Of a stretch of DNA of 52,967 bases, positions 1-7,976 are shown piece after piece. The stretch spans positions 1 through 52,967 of the forward strand of contig JAWLAT010000033.1 of the NCBI GenBank assembly GCA_041395325.1, written 5' to 3'. Source of the DNA: JAWLAT01 sp041395325. Its GTDB lineage: Bacteria; Pseudomonadota; Gammaproteobacteria; Xanthomonadales; SZUA-5. A program made the position numbers and the translations under genes. Each line of letters starts with the position of its first letter. Positions within the stretch are counted from its first letter, which is position 1. The notes beneath the pieces are model-generated. The model worked only from the letters and a program-made list of their open reading frames with translations. It ran no database searches and had not been told where the DNA came from.

Positions 1-567
1 CCAGACAATCAAGCCGGACAGCAACGCGGCCACTGAACCGAGCAGGTCGCCAATCACGTGCAGCACCGCGCCACGCATGTTCAAAGCATGGCTATGGGCA
101 CCATGCAATTGCCACAGCACCAGCAGATTCACCAACAATCCGATCGCGGCGATCACCATGACCGCCCCACCCTGCACCGCCACCGGCGTCTGCAGGCGTT
201 CGATGGCCGTGCCGACCAGCGCACCCACGACCAGCAGCATGAACAGCGCGTTGATCAGCGCAGCCAGCACCTCGGCGCGGCGCCAGCCGTAGCTCATTGA
301 GGCGCTGGGCGGGCGTTGGGCCAGACGTGCGGCGATGAACGACAACAGCAGCGCGCCGGAGTCGGTGACCATGTGACCGGCATCGCCGAGCAGCGCCAGT
401 GAACCGGCCCACCAGCCGCCCACCGCCTCCACGGCAGCAAAGAGAAAGGTGATGACGATGGCGATGGCCAGCGCGCGCGCCCGGCGACCTGCCTCGGCAT
501 GGGTCGGCGCCGCCCCGTCGTGCGAATGGGTGTGGTCGTGGTGGTGAGCGTGGCTGTGATCGTGCAT
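1..567 (-). CDS. CDF-family cation efflux protein (CzcD/ZitB type), partial at the window edge
   Basis: This would be an inner-membrane exporter that exchanges protons for Zn2+ or related divalent metals. The protein starts at 567 and leaves the window at base 1 after 189 codons, so the 3' part is missing. The N-terminus is very His-rich (MHDHSHAHHHDHTHSHD), as in ZitB/CzcD metal-binding tails. Several transmembrane segments follow. The second carries GDAGHMVTDSGALLLSF, the family's HxxxD metal site. A later YGWRRAEVLAALINALF matches the CDF TM3 region. The start lies 34 bp downstream of the VWA gene's stop on the same strand, so co-transcription with the MoxR cluster is possible but not shown. 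No clear Shine-Dalgarno sequence is visible. Family assignment is secure; metal specificity is inference. Confidence 0.9.
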   Translation of the reverse strand, partial: MHDHSHAHHHDHTHSHDGAAPTHAEAGRRARALAIAIVITFLFAAVEAVGGWWAGSLALLGDAGHMVTDSGALLLSFIAARLAQRPPSASMSYGWRRAEVLAALINALFMLLVVGALVGTAIERLQTPVAVQGGAVMVIAAIGLLVNLLVLWQLHGAHSHALNMRGAVLHVIGDLLGSVAALLSGLIVW

Positions 568-601
568 GGGCTGAGAATAGCGCGAGCTCGGTGGCCCTCG
601 C

Positions 602-1723
602 TCAGCCGCGCACGATCTCGGCCATCGCCTCGGCCAGACGTTCGGGTGTACACACCAGAATGTCCATGCCCACCTTCTGGCAGCGCTTGGCCATCTGCTT
701 GTCGTATTGCGGGCGGGCGTCATAGCCCAGGGCGCCCAGTCCCACGCAGCGAACGCCGGCCTCGGACAGCTCGCCCACACTGCGCACCAGCTGGGCGGGG
801 TCGCCGCCTTCGTAGAAGTCGGTGATCAGCACCAGAATGCTGCGGGCCGGTTCACGCACGAGGGTGGCGGCGTATTGCACCGCCATCGCGATGTCGGTGC
901 CGCCGCCCAGTTGCACCTTCATCAGCACATCGACCGGCTGGCCGACCTGATCGGTCAGATCGGCAATGCGCGTGTCGAACAGAAACAAGGAGGTCCGCAG
1001 GGCCGGGAGCTCAGCGAAAATCGACGCCATGATGGCGCTGAAGATGGCCGAGTCCAGCATCGAGCCGGACTGATCGACGGCGATGATGATGTGCCAGGGC
1101 CGCTGCTTCTTCTCGGCGGCGTAGAAGTACAGCCGATCCACCAGCAAGCGCTCGCGCTCGGCATCCCAGTGCTGCAGATTGCGCCGCACCGTGGTCTTCA
1201 GATCCAGATTGCGGGCCACCCGGCGCGGCGAATGACGGTCACGCCGCAAGGCACCGACGATCGCCGGTTCCACCTGCAGCTTGAGCTTTTCGCGCAATTC
1301 GGCGACCACCTGATCGATGATCTTGCGGGCCAGCACGCGGGTCTCTTCGTTGAGCAGCTCGCGATGGGTGATCAGCGTCTTGACCAGCTCCACGTTCGGC
1401 TCGATGCGCTCCAGCAGATCCGGACGCTGCAGCAACTCGCCCAGACCGCGACGCCGCACCAGTTCGCCCTCCAGCACCTCGCGCGCACTGGCCGGAAACA
1501 GCTCCTGTACCTGATCCACCCAGCTGGCGACGGTCAGACCGCTGCTGGGGCCGCTGCCCCCTTCACGGGAATCGCCAAACAGGAATTCCATCAGCGCATC
1601 GGCCTGAACCAGCTCGGCGCCGGCCTCTCCGGAATCGGCCTCCCCCATCGCCGCGGACAAGCCGGCGCGCTGGGCGGTCTCGCGCCCCAGCAGGGCCTGC
1701 CAACGGGCCACGCGCAAGCTCAT
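602..1723 (-). CDS. VWA-domain protein of a MoxR cluster (YehP/CoxE-like)
   Basis: A 373-residue protein with a helical N-terminal half and a C-terminal von Willebrand A domain from about residue 208. The metal-ion-dependent adhesion site is intact: AVDQSGSML gives D217xS219xS221, followed by GGGTDIAMA and ITDFYEGG. VWA proteins of this kind act with MoxR AAA+ ATPases, which are thought to remodel proteins or insert metal or cofactors; E. coli YehP is the nearest named relative I recall. Its ATG overlaps the stop of the DUF5682 gene by four bases (ATGA), so translation is probably coupled. It is cytosolic, with no signal peptide or membrane segment. The specific client is unknown. Confidence 0.9.
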   Translation of the reverse strand: MSLRVARWQALLGRETAQRAGLSAAMGEADSGEAGAELVQADALMEFLFGDSREGGSGPSSGLTVASWVDQVQELFPASAREVLEGELVRRRGLGELLQRPDLLERIEPNVELVKTLITHRELLNEETRVLARKIIDQVVAELREKLKLQVEPAIVGALRRDRHSPRRVARNLDLKTTVRRNLQHWDAERERLLVDRLYFYAAEKKQRPWHIIIAVDQSGSMLDSAIFSAIMASIFAELPALRTSLFLFDTRIADLTDQVGQPVDVLMKVQLGGGTDIAMAVQYAATLVREPARSILVLITDFYEGGDPAQLVRSVGELSEAGVRCVGLGALGYDARPQYDKQMAKRCQKVGMDILVCTPERLAEAMAEIVRG

Positions 1724-4170
1724 GACAGGCTCCAGTCGGCCATGATCCGGGCCGTTTCAGCATCGAGTTCGGCAATCAGCGCATGCGCCGCCGCACCCAG
1801 CGGCAATTCGCTGTCGAGGCGATCGCGGGCCACGCCCAGATGCACCGCCACCGCGCCGGCCAGCGCATCGCGCAACCGCGGCGCCAGTTGCTCGATGGCC
1901 GCACGCAGGCGTGGCAGCATGGCCAGGAAGACCTCCCGACCGACCACCGAGATCACCTCGTCCAGCGCCGCGACCAGCGATCGCGCGCCCAGCATCACCG
2001 CCGTGGTCGAGACGGCCAGCACGCCGTGCAGAAAGTCGCCGACCTGCAGCTGCCGTTCTGACGTGGAGCCGGCATAGGCCGCCAGCTCATCGGCCAGCGC
2101 CGTGACCGGCAGTGCGCGAATGTCCGCCAGCACCGCCAGGAAGGCCCCGCGCAGCTCGGCCACGGTCGACAGATCGGCTGCGTTGCGGGCATAGCTGGCA
2201 AACAGACTGCCATCCAGCTGATCGCTGGACAGCGCCACCTCGGCCAGCGACTTCAGCGCCTGGATGACCGCCGGGTGCTCCTCGGCGGGCGCATTGGCCA
2301 CTTCAGGCACCGCAAAGCAGGCGCGATCCCAGCAGCGCTCCAGCAACTCGTTCAGCGCCGCCTGTCCCAGCCATTGCGCGCCGATGCTGCGTTCCAGCAC
2401 CCGCAGCGAGGTCAGTGCGTCGGCCAGCGAAAGGAAGCGGCTGTCGTTGTCGATCGCCAGCAGACAGGCCTCGCGGGCATGCCGCATCAGCTCCGGCAGA
2501 TCCATCGCCACCGCCCGCAACAGCAGCCGGCAGCATCCGCCCGCGTCCAGCCCGGCTTCGCCGAGCTCACGCAGGAAGCCGGTCTGCGCCGCCGCCACGA
2601 CGCTGTCGCCATCCAGACTGCGCTCGATCAGCGCCGCTTCGCCGTCGGCACTCCACAGCCAGCGCCAGCGCTGCTGAAACAAGGAATGGCCGAAGGGATT
2701 GCGCTCGTCCTGGCGCTCGGCCAGCTTCACGCCGAGCTGGCGCAGGCGCTCGAAGAAACTCGCCCGTGCTGCGTCCTGTGGCTGGCGCAGATCCAGCTTC
2801 AGCCACTGCACCTGCTCACGCTGCAGCAGCTCGGAGAGTTCCAACGCCTCGATCTGCGCGTAGTAATCGCGCACCAGTGGCAACTGACCGGCCGCCGGCG
2901 TGACCTTGCCGATGCGATCGCCTACGTGCACCCGACGCATGATCCGCTGCAGCTGCGCGCCGTCGGTGGTGGGGTCGCCCTTGACGCAGCAGCTCAGCAG
3001 CGCGTCGTCCAGATCGTCCAGTGTCGGCAGCGCCCGCCCCCGCAGCTGCGCCAGCAGCACGGCGTGATGCTGCACGGCAATCGCATCGGCACTGGCCAGG
3101 CGCTCGCCCTTGCGGCGGGCCTGCTGCAGGATGCCGACCGACTCCTCGATCAGCGCCTGCTCGGGCTCGCCTCGCCCTTGCGCCTCATGCAGACGCTGGT
3201 AGTAACGCGGCGCGCGATTGCCAGCGCCATAGCCGGCACTCTGCCAGGCGCGCAGATAGCTGTAGGGCACGATGGCCTGATGCACGGTGCCGGCCGGTTG
3301 CGCGGCCATGGGTGGCAGCGGTTCGCGCGGCATGAACAAGTGGTAGCCGCCGCAGACCACCATGGCCTGTTCCGGCGCCACCTGATGCTCGACCAGCGCC
3401 GCCTGGATACGCTGCCACATGAAGGCCTCGCGGGCAGCGTTGTCGGGATCCTCCTGCTCACTCGGCGTGGTCAGGCGGGCCGCGGCACAGAAGGTGGTCA
3501 GCTCGCGCCGGAAGCGCTCGGCGTCGGGCAGCGGCTGCGCCTCGAACAGGCTGTCCCAGGCCTCGTCCCAGTGCCGATAGCCGGCCGCCTCGGCCAGTCG
3601 CCGATATAGCTCGCTGCCGGCCAGCAGGGCGTCCTCCGGTGCCAGCGAGTTGGCGTTGTCAGGGGATTGGGACCGGTCGACCGCGAGCGGATCGGCGCCC
3701 GTGCGCGCCAGCCGCGCAGCCTGCTGGCCGGCCTGCGGCAGGTCGATGCAGACCACCTGCGCGCCGCTGGCCAACGCGCTGCGGATGGCGACGTACTCTG
3801 GCGAATAGGGCAACAGCGGATACCAGCTGGCCAGCTGCAGCGGCTCCTCACCGTCCGTCTGCGCGCGCAGCTGGAACTGGTCGTCGCGGAAGCTGCTGTA
3901 GATCGCCACCGGCGGACGGGTCTGGCGATCAACCACGTGCGGCAAGAGTGGCTCGACGCCGGCCGGCGCTTCCAGCAGCAGCAGTTTCGGCTTGCGCTGC
4001 TCGATGACCCGCCGCAGCAGATGCGCCGCGGTCGGCGAATGGTGGCGCAGCGGGAACCAGTACAGCGGCTCGGTCAGCACCGCCTCGACCATGGCCGCGA
4101 CGCGCTCGCGCTCGGGCGCATCGGCCAGCGCCGCGTCAATGGCCGTGGTGATGGGCGTGGCCATCGGCAT
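1720..4170 (-). CDS. DUF5682-family protein (YehM-like), MoxR-VWA partner
   Basis: An 816-residue cytosolic protein between the moxR and VWA genes. The N-terminal part has PLYWFPLRHHSPTAAHLLRRV, then KLLLLEAPAG, a pattern I associate with DUF5682. That family has been linked to the TraB/ChaN-like fold, and the RHHSP motif is its most recognisable stretch. The rest is Leu/Ala-rich and probably all-helical, without obvious catalytic motifs. Its ATG shares one base with the MoxR stop (TGATG) and its stop overlaps the VWA start, so the three genes look translationally coupled. E. coli yehM occupies the same position. No biochemical role is established that I know of; an adaptor or enzyme acting with the ATPase is inference. 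Confidence 0.85.
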   Translation of the reverse strand: MPMATPITTAIDAALADAPERERVAAMVEAVLTEPLYWFPLRHHSPTAAHLLRRVIEQRKPKLLLLEAPAGVEPLLPHVVDRQTRPPVAIYSSFRDDQFQLRAQTDGEEPLQLASWYPLLPYSPEYVAIRSALASGAQVVCIDLPQAGQQAARLARTGADPLAVDRSQSPDNANSLAPEDALLAGSELYRRLAEAAGYRHWDEAWDSLFEAQPLPDAERFRRELTTFCAAARLTTPSEQEDPDNAAREAFMWQRIQAALVEHQVAPEQAMVVCGGYHLFMPREPLPPMAAQPAGTVHQAIVPYSYLRAWQSAGYGAGNRAPRYYQRLHEAQGRGEPEQALIEESVGILQQARRKGERLASADAIAVQHHAVLLAQLRGRALPTLDDLDDALLSCCVKGDPTTDGAQLQRIMRRVHVGDRIGKVTPAAGQLPLVRDYYAQIEALELSELLQREQVQWLKLDLRQPQDAARASFFERLRQLGVKLAERQDERNPFGHSLFQQRWRWLWSADGEAALIERSLDGDSVVAAAQTGFLRELGEAGLDAGGCCRLLLRAVAMDLPELMRHAREACLLAIDNDSRFLSLADALTSLRVLERSIGAQWLGQAALNELLERCWDRACFAVPEVANAPAEEHPAVIQALKSLAEVALSSDQLDGSLFASYARNAADLSTVAELRGAFLAVLADIRALPVTALADELAAYAGSTSERQLQVGDFLHGVLAVSTTAVMLGARSLVAALDEVISVVGREVFLAMLPRLRAAIEQLAPRLRDALAGAVAVHLGVARDRLDSELPLGAAAHALIAELDAETARIMADWSLS

Positions 4171-5327
4171 CAGCCCAGGCTGGCCTCGGCCTCGTCACTG
4201 AATTCGGCCCAGGGCTTGCTGCCCTTGGCGCGCTTGCGGGCGACCAGCGTCAGGTACTCCTTCAGCACGCCCAGATCGGCCAGATCCTCCTTGACCACCG
4301 AGCCGACCAGATTGCGGGCAATCGCGCGCGCCCCCACCTTGCCTTCGCCAAAGAAGCGCGCGTGCAGCGCGGCATCCAGCGCCACACCGATGGCCTCGGC
4401 GGTGGACATCGTGGTGCTGGGCGACTTCAGGCTGACGCCATCCTCGCTGCGGCCGGCGCGGATCTCGCGGAACACCGTGGTCAGCAGATCGATGATCGCC
4501 GGCTCGATCGGCGTCGGAATGCTGTAGCGGGCGATCAGCTGTGCGCTGCGTTCACGCACAATCGCCATCTCGGTGGCCTTGTCGGCCACCAGCGGAATGT
4601 GGATGTAGTTGAAGCGCCGCTTCAATGCCGCACTGAGCTGGTTGACGCCCTGGTCGCGCGAATTGGCCGTGGCGATGACATTGAAACCGGGCTTGGCCGC
4701 CACCCCGCTGTCGCCCGGCAGTTCCGGCACCGAGATGCGCTTGTCCGACAGGATCGACACCAGCGAGTCCTGCACATCGGGCACGCAGCGGGTGATCTCT
4801 TCAAAGCGCAGCAGGGCGCCGCGCTGCATCGCCACCATCGTCGGTGACGGGATCAGATTGTCCGGCCGCGGCCCTTCGGCGATCACCCGAGCGATGTTCC
4901 AGCTGTACTTGATGTGATCCTCGGTGGTGCCGGCGGTGCCCTGGATCACCAACGTCGAGCAGCCACAGATCGCCGCGGCCAGATGCTCACTGAGCCAGCT
5001 CTTGCCGGTGCCCGGCTCACCCAGCAACAGCAAGGCCCGTTCCGAGGCCAGGGTCACAATGGCCCGCTCCACCAGCGAGCGCTCGCCGAAGAACTTGCGG
5101 GTGATCGGCACCTCCCGCTTCTGGCCATCAATCTCCGCCTTCAGCGCATCACCGCCCAGCACATAGCGAATCACCGCTCGCGGCGACAGCGCCCAGTTGG
5201 CCGGCTTCGGGTCAGCATCGTGCTGCGCCAGCGCCGCCAGCTCATCGGCATGCGCCACTTCGGCCGACAGCTGCAGAACAGTGTCCACCGGTGAGGTTTC
5301 GAGCTCTGTGGGCTTTTTCTTGCTCAT
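4170..5327 (-). CDS. MoxR-family AAA+ ATPase (YehL-like)
   Basis: A 385-residue AAA+ ATPase. Walker A is GEPGTGKS at about 103-110. The Walker B region is ALLRFEEI at about 171-178, with Phe-Glu-Glu where many relatives have Asp-Glu. Sensor 1 lies in VIATANSRD and the arginine pair in AALKRRFNYIHI. MoxR ATPases remodel protein complexes together with VWA partners; the YehL subfamily is one recognised branch. The start is supported by AGGA seven bases before the ATG. The first about 14 codons plus leader are duplicated some 405 bp upstream, so this gene's present 5' region is the product of a rearrangement. Its promoter may now lie inside the repeat-rich spacer rather than in front of the upstream genes. 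Confidence 0.93.
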   Translation of the reverse strand: MSKKKPTELETSPVDTVLQLSAEVAHADELAALAQHDADPKPANWALSPRAVIRYVLGGDALKAEIDGQKREVPITRKFFGERSLVERAIVTLASERALLLLGEPGTGKSWLSEHLAAAICGCSTLVIQGTAGTTEDHIKYSWNIARVIAEGPRPDNLIPSPTMVAMQRGALLRFEEITRCVPDVQDSLVSILSDKRISVPELPGDSGVAAKPGFNVIATANSRDQGVNQLSAALKRRFNYIHIPLVADKATEMAIVRERSAQLIARYSIPTPIEPAIIDLLTTVFREIRAGRSEDGVSLKSPSTTMSTAEAIGVALDAALHARFFGEGKVGARAIARNLVGSVVKEDLADLGVLKEYLTLVARKRAKGSKPWAEFSDEAEASLG

Positions 5328-5364
5328 TTGCCGTTCCTACGAGATGAGAATGTTTGAAAAGAAA

Positions 5365-5399
5365 TTCAGCACAAAGGACACCAAGGACACAAAGGAAAG
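5365..5399 (+). repeat. ACAAAGGACAC repeat, copy 1
   Basis: A roughly 35-bp unit in which ACAAAGGACACCAAGGACAC is followed by AAAGGAAAG. It has the same orientation as the copy at 5771-5805 and is inverted relative to 5493-5527, 5898-5932 and 6436-6470. It lies in the moxR leader. Confidence 0.85.
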
Positions 5400-5492
5400 A
5401 AGTATTTTCAGGAGCCCGGACCGGATAACCAGCTACCGACAATCTGACTTCTGCTGAATGAGTTCATTACCTCGATCAATGAATCGCTCTGG

Positions 5493-5527
5493 CTCTCCTT
5501 TGTGTCCTTGCTGTCCTTTGTGTTGAA
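5493..5527 (-). repeat. ACAAAGGACAC repeat, copy 2 (inverted)
   Basis: On the plus strand it reads CTCTCCTTTGTGTCCTTG then CTGTCCTTTGTGTTGAA, the inverse of copy 1. It sits just downstream, on the minus strand, of the relic GxxExxY stop codon. Confidence 0.85.
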
Positions 5528-5567
5528 TATCTTTCGGTACGGCTACTGCGAAGCCATTACTAAGCCG

Positions 5568-5693
5568 TCACAGCACGATTCGCCTGATACCGCCCTTCAA
5601 GTGGACCACGCTGAAGTTGATCTCGGCAGTGACTTGCTGACTGACGCACAGGTCCATGCGCGGACCCGCCGCTTGTTGCGGAACCGTCCCGAC
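5568..5693 (-). pseudogene. Relic of a GxxExxY gene with an internal 87-bp deletion, fused to moxR 5' sequence
   Basis: On the minus strand this decodes as GPRMDLCVSQQVTAEI joined to NFSVVHLKGGIRRIVL and a TGA at 5568. It aligns to the 3' part of the intact gene at 5973-6428 (GLRMDLCVGRRVAVEI and NFNVVHLKDGIKRIVL), but the 29 residues between these blocks are missing. The deletion ends share TTGA in the intact copy, consistent with a slip between short direct repeats. The 5' half of the gene is absent. At about 5690 the relic is joined directly to a copy of moxR codons 1-14 (ATG near 5732), which itself carries a one-base insertion. It is non-functional as a GxxExxY protein. Confidence 0.8.
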
Positions 5694-5770
5694 TGGCGAG
5701 GTTTCGAGATCTGCGGGCTTTTTTCTTGCCCATTTGCCGTTCCTACCAGATGAGAATGTTTGAAAAGAAA

Positions 5771-5805
5771 TTCAGCACAAAGGACACCAAGGACACAAAG
5801 GAAAG
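5771..5805 (+). repeat. ACAAAGGACAC repeat, copy 3
   Basis: Identical over the core to the copy at 5365-5399 and in the same orientation. It lies just upstream, on the minus strand, of the duplicated moxR start. Confidence 0.85.
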
Positions 5806-5897
5806 AAGGATGGTCAGGAGACCTGACCGCATAACCAACGATCAGCAATCTGACGCCTGTTGAATGAGCTCAATACGGTGACCACGAATCGATCTTG

Positions 5898-5932
5898 CTC
5901 TCCTTTGTGTCCTTGGCGTCCTTTGTGTTGAA
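5898..5932 (-). repeat. ACAAAGGACAC repeat, copy 4 (inverted)
   Basis: On the plus strand it reads CTCTCCTTTGTGTCCTTG then GCGTCCTTTGTGTTGAA. It lies 41 bp beyond the stop of the intact GxxExxY gene and, with copy 3, forms an inverted pair. Confidence 0.85.
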
Positions 5933-5972
5933 CATCTCTTGGTGCCGCTATTGCAAGACCATCACCAAGCCG

Positions 5973-6428
5973 TCAGAGCACGATTCGCTTGATGCCGTCT
6001 TTCAAGTGGACCACGTTGAAGTTGAGCAACAGGCCCAGCCTTAAGCCACTGAGTCGGAGATAGCTCAACAACTGCGCACGATGGATCGGCGCCAACTTCT
6101 CCACAACCTTGATCTCGACGGCAACTCGCCGACCGACACACAGGTCCATGCGCAGACCTGCTTCGAGTGACAAGCCACGGTAGCGAACCGGAAACCCAGC
6201 CTGTCGATCAAATGGGACGCCTGCAGCTTCCAGTTCGTAGGCAAGACAAGCTTCATAGACGGACTCCAGCAACCCGGGACCCAGTTCGGAATGAACGCGA
6301 AAAGCGGCGTCGATGACGACCTTGGCCAATGCCTCGGTTCGAGCGTCTGGAGGATCGATCGTGCTCGTCTGCCTAGTCATTTTCGACGTATGCAAAGAGC
6401 AGGGAAGCGGACTGTTCACTCCCATCAT
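5973..6428 (-). CDS. GxxExxY protein
   Basis: A 151-residue protein with the signature GPGLLESVYE, preceded by VVIDAAFRVHSEL. It also has VRYRGLSLEAGLRMDLCV and VAVEIKVVEKL, a DxxV and ExK arrangement like that of small restriction-fold nucleases, and ends NFNVVHLKDGIKRIVL. The GxxExxY family is widespread but uncharacterised; a nuclease-like fold is my inference from the conserved acidic and Lys residues. GGAAAG lies seven bases before the ATG at 6428 and belongs to the flanking ACAAAGGACAC repeat, so the repeat seems to supply the ribosome-binding site. An internal ATG at 6380 (MTRQTS) is the alternative start. The gene splits the MoxR cluster and looks like a later arrival. Confidence 0.88.
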   Translation of the reverse strand: MMGVNSPLPCSLHTSKMTRQTSTIDPPDARTEALAKVVIDAAFRVHSELGPGLLESVYEACLAYELEAAGVPFDRQAGFPVRYRGLSLEAGLRMDLCVGRRVAVEIKVVEKLAPIHRAQLLSYLRLSGLRLGLLLNFNVVHLKDGIKRIVL

Positions 6429-6435
6429 GAAGAGG

Positions 6436-6470
6436 CTTTCCTTTGTGTCCTTCGTGTCCTTTGTGTTGAA
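6436..6470 (-). repeat. ACAAAGGACAC repeat, copy 5, carrying the GxxExxY ribosome-binding site
   Basis: On the minus strand it reads TTCAACACAAAGGACACG then AAGGACACAAAGGAAAG, and the last GGAAAG is spaced seven bases from the GxxExxY ATG. It has the same orientation as the copies at 5493 and 5898. Confidence 0.85.
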
Positions 6471-6485
6471 CGCTCCTTGGCCACA

Positions 6486-7625
6486 TCACGCCCCGCCCCT
6501 CCCCAGCGCGCGGACCAGTTCGGCCTTGCCGACATGCGTCTGGGCGATGGTGCAGTAGTCGGGCTTGTCGGCGATCAGCGACAGCGGCAACAGCACCGCC
6601 TGGCCCTGTTCGACGTGGGCGCTGGCCAGCAAGGCGGGCCTGACGTCGGCGCTGGCAGCGCTGAGGACGGCCTTCTCCAGATGTTCGTTGCCGCCGTCGA
6701 CGCGGATTCGCCAGCAGATGCCGTGCGCCTGGATCGTGGCACCGCGCTCATTGGGGTCCCGCCCGGCGGCGCCGCTGGCGGCGAAGGGCTCGACCAGTGA
6801 CCAGTCGCGCAGCAGGACTTCTTCGGCCTGTTCGATGGGCAGCTCCAGCGGGTCGGGGCGATGGCCCTGCAACCGCTGCAGCCAATCCGCCGGGTTCCAG
6901 TCGATCAGCTCAGACCAGTCACCGACCGGCTCTCCGAAGCTGATCTTGCTGGGCGGACCCAGCATCAATCGAGCCGGCGGTGCTGTCGAGAACGCGGCCT
7001 GCTCAATGACGATGCGCCGGTGCTTGAGCATGTCGCCGGCCATGAAGCCCTGCTTCTGGGTCAGCGCCAGATGCGCTTCCGGGGCGATCGACTGGTCGGC
7101 TCTGGCCGGCACCACCAGTGACCAGAGTAGCGCGCTGCCCGCTGGCAGTTCCGCACCCGCCGGACTGCGTGCTGGCGACAGCAGCCGCAGTCGGAACTCG
7201 AAGGCGGAGAAAGCCCCGGGCACGTGTCGGCGCAACACGCCGACGCAGGCCGCCTCGGCGCTGGGCAGCGGTTGCGGTGGTGGTCCGGCCGAGGTCAGCC
7301 GGCGCAAGGCCTCGGCATCGCCCGAATCGATGGCCTGCGCCGTCGCACGCGCCAGCAGCCAGGCTCGATCGAGGAAGAACGCCAGGCGCGGGCCCGAGAA
7401 GGCCTGCGGATTCTCCTGCAGGCGGCGCAGTTCCTCGACCAGAATGCGCAGGGTGGAACCCAGACGCAGGAAGCCGGCCTTCGAAGCCTGCTCGAAGGCC
7501 GCCGACAACGTACGACCGGTCGCCTCCGAGGCGGTCGTGGCGCCGGACAGCAGCAGATCCTCAATCGCTTCGGCAGTGCGCCCCAGCAGCGCCAGTTGTT
7601 CGCCGCGGGCCGTGGCCTCAGTCAT
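6486..7625 (-). CDS. Uncharacterised protein of the MoxR-VWA-SWIM cluster
   Basis: I do not recognise this 379-residue cytosolic protein. It begins MTEATARGEQLALLGRTAEAIEDLLLSGATTAS, and the first half is helical with many Leu, Ala and Arg. The second half is mixed, with RADQSIAPEAHLALTQKQGFMAGDML and GDWSELIDWNPADWLQRLQG. No nucleotide-binding or metal motif is visible. I chose the ATG at 7625 over an in-frame ATG at 7685. It overlaps the upstream gene's stop by eight bases (ATGACTGA), and the extra N-terminal residues (MHWPVPSWRARIQ) look like read-through of the other frame. Tight coupling to the 118-residue gene, and position between the SWIM and MoxR genes, suggest a structural or adaptor subunit of the same complex. 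That is inference. Confidence 0.75.
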   Translation of the reverse strand: MTEATARGEQLALLGRTAEAIEDLLLSGATTASEATGRTLSAAFEQASKAGFLRLGSTLRILVEELRRLQENPQAFSGPRLAFFLDRAWLLARATAQAIDSGDAEALRRLTSAGPPPQPLPSAEAACVGVLRRHVPGAFSAFEFRLRLLSPARSPAGAELPAGSALLWSLVVPARADQSIAPEAHLALTQKQGFMAGDMLKHRRIVIEQAAFSTAPPARLMLGPPSKISFGEPVGDWSELIDWNPADWLQRLQGHRPDPLELPIEQAEEVLLRDWSLVEPFAASGAAGRDPNERGATIQAHGICWRIRVDGGNEHLEKAVLSAASADVRPALLASAHVEQGQAVLLPLSLIADKPDYCTIAQTHVGKAELVRALGRGGA

Positions 7626-7974
7626 CGACCGCCTCGTCATCCGCGTCTGAATCCTCGCCCGCCAACTGGGCACCGGCCAGTGCATCGCCCACCATGCGCA
7701 GACTCAGCAGGCGTTCGAAGACTCGCTGGCTGGCGCGGGCCCGCAGCAGGCTGCGCGCGCCTTCGCGGCGTCCGCTGTCCAGATCGGCAAGCAAGGCATC
7801 CAATACCTCGGCCAGGTGCGATGCCCCCATCCCGGACAGACCGTCGCGCTGACTGCGCAGGCGGGCCATCTCTTCGGCGCCGCAGGCGCGCAGGCCACGC
7901 ACGGCGACTTCGTCCAGCAACGTGCCCAGCCGCACGGCCAGCGACAGTGCCTCGGCCTGCGCTTCAGCGGACAT
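7618..7974 (-). CDS. Small helical protein of the MoxR-VWA-SWIM cluster
   Basis: A 118-residue protein of unknown function, probably all alpha-helical, with an acidic C-terminal tail (GEDSDADDEAVDD). It contains SLAVRLGTLLDEVAVRGLRACGAEEMARL and a second Leu/Arg-rich helix pair. Its stop overlaps the start of the next gene, so the two are likely made together in a fixed ratio. The region just before the ATG is the GGGCCC inverted repeat ending GGGCCCTGACCG, so no normal Shine-Dalgarno sequence is seen. How it is translated is unclear. A chaperone-like partner for the 379-residue protein is one guess. Confidence 0.7.
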   Translation of the reverse strand: MSAEAQAEALSLAVRLGTLLDEVAVRGLRACGAEEMARLRSQRDGLSGMGASHLAEVLDALLADLDSGRREGARSLLRARASQRVFERLLSLRMVGDALAGAQLAGEDSDADDEAVDD

Positions 7975-7976
7975 CG

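Larger units (their letters stand above)
5289..6100. repeat. Imperfect tandem duplication, about 405 bp per copy
   Basis: Copy 1 covers about 5289-5693 and copy 2 about 5694-6100. Matching landmarks are offset by 405-406 bases: CCGTTCCTAC at 5331 and 5737, the GATGAGAATGTTTGAAAAG run just after each, the CCTTTGTGTCC arms, and the GxxExxY 3' end (TCAAGTGGACCACG). Each unit holds, on the minus strand, a GxxExxY 3' end, a spacer with two ACAAAGGACAC arms, and the moxR leader with its first about 14 codons. The copies have diverged by many substitutions plus small indels, for example one extra T in the A/T run after the relic ATG, so the event is not recent. Confidence 0.85.

Noticed and set aside
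5502..5753. Small gene on the plus strand in the duplicated spacer
   Set aside because: It is the antisense of the GxxExxY relic and the duplicated moxR start; no ribosome site.
5365..6470. Insertion sequence
   Set aside because: No transposase is present and the arms are short; GxxExxY has no known transposase function.
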